Both the position numbers and the translations under genes were made by a program. Shown here piece by piece: positions 14,441 to 16,784 of a stretch of 16,784 bases of DNA. Numbering within the stretch: position 1 is the stretch's first letter; each line of letters starts with the position of its first letter. This DNA comes from DASUFH01 sp036274645. GTDB lineage: Bacteria > Acidobacteriota > Terriglobia > 20CM-2-55-15. Under the pieces are notes generated by a model, which saw nothing but the letters and a program-made list of their open reading frames with translations, was not told where the DNA came from and did no database searches. The DNA lies in NCBI GenBank assembly GCA_036274645.1, contig DASUFH010000086.1, forward strand, positions 1 through 16,784. Reading direction: 5' to 3'.

Positions 14441-15211
14441 ATGAAGACTCGCGCGCTCGCGGTGGCGATTGCGGTTCTGGCGATTTCCCAGACTTCCGCA
14501 TTTTCGCAATGGCTGAACGTGAAACTTCCGGGAGTCCCGCGCAACGCGGACGGGACTGTGAACCTGCAGGCCTCACCCCCACGGGCGGCGGACGGCAAGG
14601 TGGACCTCTCCGGCGTGTGGCGCGCCGCCAACGGACGATTCATCGGCGATCTCGCCCGGGCCGGCGGAGTCCAGGCGCCACTGCTGCCGGCGGCCGCCGC
14701 CCTCTACAACGAGCGGAAGGCCAGCAACGGACTCGACCGGCCGTCCGGCAAATGCCTGCCCAAAAGCGTTCCCGATGGCATGATCCTTCCACCGTATCCC
14801 ATCAAGATCGTGCAGACGCCGGCGGTAACACTGATGCTGTATGAGATCTTCGTCGCCTACCGGCAGATCCACACCGATGGACGCGCCCTCCCGGAACGCC
14901 GCGACCCGAACTGGTACGGCTATTCGGTTGGGAAGTGGGACGGGGACACGTTCGTGGTGGAAACCGTCGGCATTACCGAACGCACATGGCTTGACGACAG
15001 CGGCTACCCGCACTCCGACGACATGAAGGTGACCGAACGGATTCGCCGCTCCGACTTCGGCCACATGACCGACGAGTTCACGTTCGACGATCCGAAAACC
15101 TATACACGCCCCTGGACGATTACCGTGCCCTTTGAACTCGTCCCCGACACGGAACTGCTCGAATACGTTTGTGAGAACGAAAAGGACCTCGCGCACATGC
15201 CCGCGAAGTAG
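14441..15211 (+). CDS. exported protein of an abundant uncharacterised acidobacterial family
   Basis: This 256-residue protein starts at ATG 14441, preceded by GGAGG (14429-14433) at seven bases. Its signal peptide is MKTRALAVAIAVLAIS with cleavage near SAFSQ (22-23). Features are VDLSGVWRAANGRF, an Ala/Leu-rich helix, GKCLPKSVPDGMILPPYP, and a Trp/Tyr/Asp-rich core (RRDPNWYGYSVGKWDGDTFV, ETVGITERTWLDDSG). HSDDMKVTERIRRSDFGHM and DDPKTYTRPWTITVPF follow, ending in a LLEYVCENEKDL segment. I recall many paralogues of this kind in acidobacterial genomes without an assigned function. The strand-rich, lipocalin-like pattern (VWR...YSVGKWDGDTFVVET...VTERI) hints at a beta-barrel; this is inference. 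A weak -10-like TATCCT lies at 14403-14408. Confidence 0.8.
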   Translation: MKTRALAVAIAVLAISQTSAFSQWLNVKLPGVPRNADGTVNLQASPPRAADGKVDLSGVWRAANGRFIGDLARAGGVQAPLLPAAAALYNERKASNGLDRPSGKCLPKSVPDGMILPPYPIKIVQTPAVTLMLYEIFVAYRQIHTDGRALPERRDPNWYGYSVGKWDGDTFVVETVGITERTWLDDSGYPHSDDMKVTERIRRSDFGHMTDEFTFDDPKTYTRPWTITVPFELVPDTELLEYVCENEKDLAHMPAK

Positions 15212-15221
15212 GGAAGCTTTG

Positions 15222-15247
15222 CAGGGGCGGTCTTATGACCGCCCCTA
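15222..15247. repeat. palindromic repeat related to the MITE arms
   Basis: GGGGCGGTC and GACCGCCCC face each other around TTAT between two convergent genes (stops at 15211 and 15279). The same GGGGCGGTC/GACCGCCCC palindrome forms the outer part of both arms of the element at 10935-11245. Its place between convergent genes would also suit a bidirectional transcript end, though no T-run is seen. Confidence 0.65.
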
Positions 15248-15276
15248 CAGGCAGACGGGAAGCCAAATGTTTCTGT

Positions 15277-16784
15277 CTAGATGTACCCGTTGGGATCGAT
15301 TGCTACGTCGATAAGGAAGGGACGGCCGGATCCAAGGGCTTCCGCAAGCGCGGCGGCATACTCCGGCTCAGTCTCCACCCTTCTGGCCGCGAAACCGAAT
15401 CCGCGAGCGATGGCGGCAAAGTCCGAGTTCGCGAATGACACGCCCAGATTCCGCAGTCCCCGCCGGTCCTGTTGAAGCTTCACCAGATTCAACAACCGGT
15501 CGTTAAAGACCACGACCACGATTGGCGTTTGTTCGCGCGCCGCCGTCTCCAGATCGCCGACGCGCATCAGAAAACCGCCATCGCCTGTAAAACACACCAC
15601 CGGGGCTTTGGGCTCCAGCAGTTTCGCCGCAATGGCCGCGGGTATGGAAACAGCCATCGTTCCCAGGCCACTCGAACTGAAAAAGCCTCGCGCGCGACGA
15701 GCCTCCCAGAGATCCGACGTCACGACTTTGTGCTGGCCGGCGTCCACGGTCAGGATTCCGTCATCGGGAAGAATTTCGCGCGTTAGACGCACCACCGCGG
15801 CCGGATGAACGCCGGCGTCCGATCTTTTCAGAAGGGCGCTCTGGCGACGGCTGTTATAGGACTCGATGTCTTCGCGGGTCCACCCGCTGCCCGGCATGAC
15901 GAGGTCGGTGAGCCGGGAAAGGGCCGTTTCAATTCCGGCGATCACTTCAATGGCGGGAACGTAGGGACCTTCCCGAAACGGCGTTTCATCAATCGAAATC
16001 ACCGGCGCGTTATAGCGCCACACGCCGGGGGTGAAGATCTCCACGGGATCGAAGCCGATCAGCAGGAACAGGTCGGCTTTTTCCAGCAATGCTGTTTCCG
16101 ACGCCACGCCACGAAAGACACCCGCGGCCAGCGGATGATTCTCCGGCAGCGTTCCCTTGGCGCCGAGCGAAGCCAGGACCGGCGCGCCCAGTTTTTCGAC
16201 AAACTGCGCCAGGGCTCGTTCGGCCGCGATCCCCCGGCGGCCGATCTGCAGCCCGGCAATCACGGCGGGCCGCTTCGCGGCGTGGATGGCATCGGCCACA
16301 GCGGAAAAGCCACTGGGCACGGCGTCCGTGGAGAATCGGCGGCGAACGGCGCCCTTCGGAAAGTGCGACTCCTCCGCTGCGGCCAGCATCACGTCGTACG
16401 GCAAATCGACGTGAACAGGGCCGGGCCGGCCATCCAGACTCAACTCCAGCGCGCGCCGCATGGTTGCGGCCGCGTCCAGCGCCGAAATCGTGAACGTGCC
16501 CTTGGTGATCGGGCGGAACAACTGGTCGTGCTCGAGCCGTTGCCGTGGCAGGCGCCGGAATTCGGCCTCGCCGTACCGGTCCGTCAACACCAGGACGGGA
16601 GAACGCTCCAGAAACAGATGCGCCACTCCGAGCGCAGCGGCGGCCGCTCCCGGCCCGACGCCGGTCGACACCACACCCGGCCGGAAGCGCATGGCGCTGT
16701 AAACGCCGGCCATGGTGGCGGCTGACGACTCGTTGCTGCAAAGAATGTAGCGGATATCCCTTTTCGCGGCCGCCTCGATGAGTT
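15277..16784 (-). CDS. thiamine-diphosphate-dependent enzyme, acetolactate-synthase-like (N-terminus outside window)
   Basis: 501 residues are visible; about 30-50 N-terminal residues lie beyond the window. The frame is open to the edge, with RYILCSNESSAATMAGVYSA just inside; its Glu matches the residue that activates the ThDP aminopyrimidine. STGVGPGAAAAALGVAHLFL and SPVLVLTDRY follow, then GPVHVDLPYDVM at the end of the Pyr domain. The central domain (ADAIHAAKRPAVIAGLQIGR; ADLFLLIGFDPVEIF) follows. The PP domain has DAGQHKVVTSDLWEA, SSSGLGTMAVSIPAAIAAKL, and the metal/diphosphate motif VCFTGDGGFLM ending in FND (Asp where NN is usual). Relatives include acetolactate synthase, oxo-acid decarboxylases and aldehyde lyases; the substrate cannot be assigned. 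The internal Met at 16713 is not the start, because the catalytic Glu lies before it. Confidence 0.87.
   Translation of the reverse strand, partial: LIEAAAKRDIRYILCSNESSAATMAGVYSAMRFRPGVVSTGVGPGAAAAALGVAHLFLERSPVLVLTDRYGEAEFRRLPRQRLEHDQLFRPITKGTFTISALDAAATMRRALELSLDGRPGPVHVDLPYDVMLAAAEESHFPKGAVRRRFSTDAVPSGFSAVADAIHAAKRPAVIAGLQIGRRGIAAERALAQFVEKLGAPVLASLGAKGTLPENHPLAAGVFRGVASETALLEKADLFLLIGFDPVEIFTPGVWRYNAPVISIDETPFREGPYVPAIEVIAGIETALSRLTDLVMPGSGWTREDIESYNSRRQSALLKRSDAGVHPAAVVRLTREILPDDGILTVDAGQHKVVTSDLWEARRARGFFSSSGLGTMAVSIPAAIAAKLLEPKAPVVCFTGDGGFLMRVGDLETAAREQTPIVVVVFNDRLLNLVKLQQDRRGLRNLGVSFANSDFAAIARGFGFAARRVETEPEYAAALAEALGSGRPFLIDVAIDPNGYI

Noticed and set aside
13013..15211. Contractile injection system gene cluster
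   Set aside because: Only a tube-type protein is present; neighbours are exported proteins without sheath, baseplate, spike or AAA+ remodelling features.
10917..15280. Sigma-54 (-24/-12) promoter near the AAA+ regulator
   Set aside because: By eye no spacer in the right half shows a GG/GC pair in the TGGCAC-N5-TTGC pattern; a matrix search of the whole genome would decide.
15805..16725. Plus-strand open frame of 306 codons
   Set aside because: It is antisense to the thiamine-diphosphate enzyme, whose motifs are clear; composition is low-information Arg/Gly/His.

Overview
The window is GC-rich, densely coded bacterial DNA. It probably comes from an Acidobacteriota chromosome of the Vicinamibacteria/Solibacteres type. 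That placement is inferred from content: a PD40 beta-propeller secreted protein with a characteristic C-terminal beta domain, many small Sec-exported proteins of unknown function, a secreted VOC protein, REP-like palindromes, and several starts with a -10-like hexamer and no Shine-Dalgarno. No marker gene fixes the taxon.

Left part (1-5843): a same-strand, tightly packed signalling block. It holds the end of a membrane histidine kinase (2-850), an OmpR-type response regulator overlapping it by ATGA (847-1530), and a second regulator with a near-duplicate receiver fused to a PP2C/RsbU phosphatase (1582-2688). A 1004-residue exported TPR/beta-propeller protein follows (2709-5723), then a short Shine-Dalgarno-equipped reading frame that runs into repeat DNA (5733-5843). 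One kinase may feed two outputs, a DNA-binding regulator and a phosphatase of partner-switching type. No RsbV/RsbW-like partner lies in the window.

Middle (5964-7717): a TPR protein with a putative Cx2C/Hx2H metal site (5964-6845), an uncharacterised protein (start 6964), and a spacer carrying a 150-bp inverted-repeat element (7574-7717).

Centre (7788-10916): the most striking gene. It is one polypeptide with an N-terminal export/anchor segment, a LivJ-like periplasmic ligand-binding domain, one transmembrane helix, an Ala-rich linker, a sigma-54-activator AAA+ domain with Walker A, GAYTGA, Walker B and arginine-finger signatures, and an unusual C-terminus with HTH-like segments. This is the architecture of a one-protein transmembrane receptor and transcription activator. 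It is followed by a 311-bp MITE-like element with about 45-bp terminal inverted repeats (10935-11245).

Right part (11295-15211): a cluster of exported proteins. These are a two-domain VOC protein, a GlcG/HbpS-like protein (minus strand), a beta-sandwich-like protein, a phage/injection-system inner-tube (gp19/Afp1-type) protein carrying a Sec signal peptide and flanked by REP-like sequences, and an abundant-type secreted protein of unknown function. The window ends with a thiamine-diphosphate enzyme on the minus strand (15277-16784, N-terminus outside).

I saw no tRNA, rRNA, CRISPR array or intact transposase.
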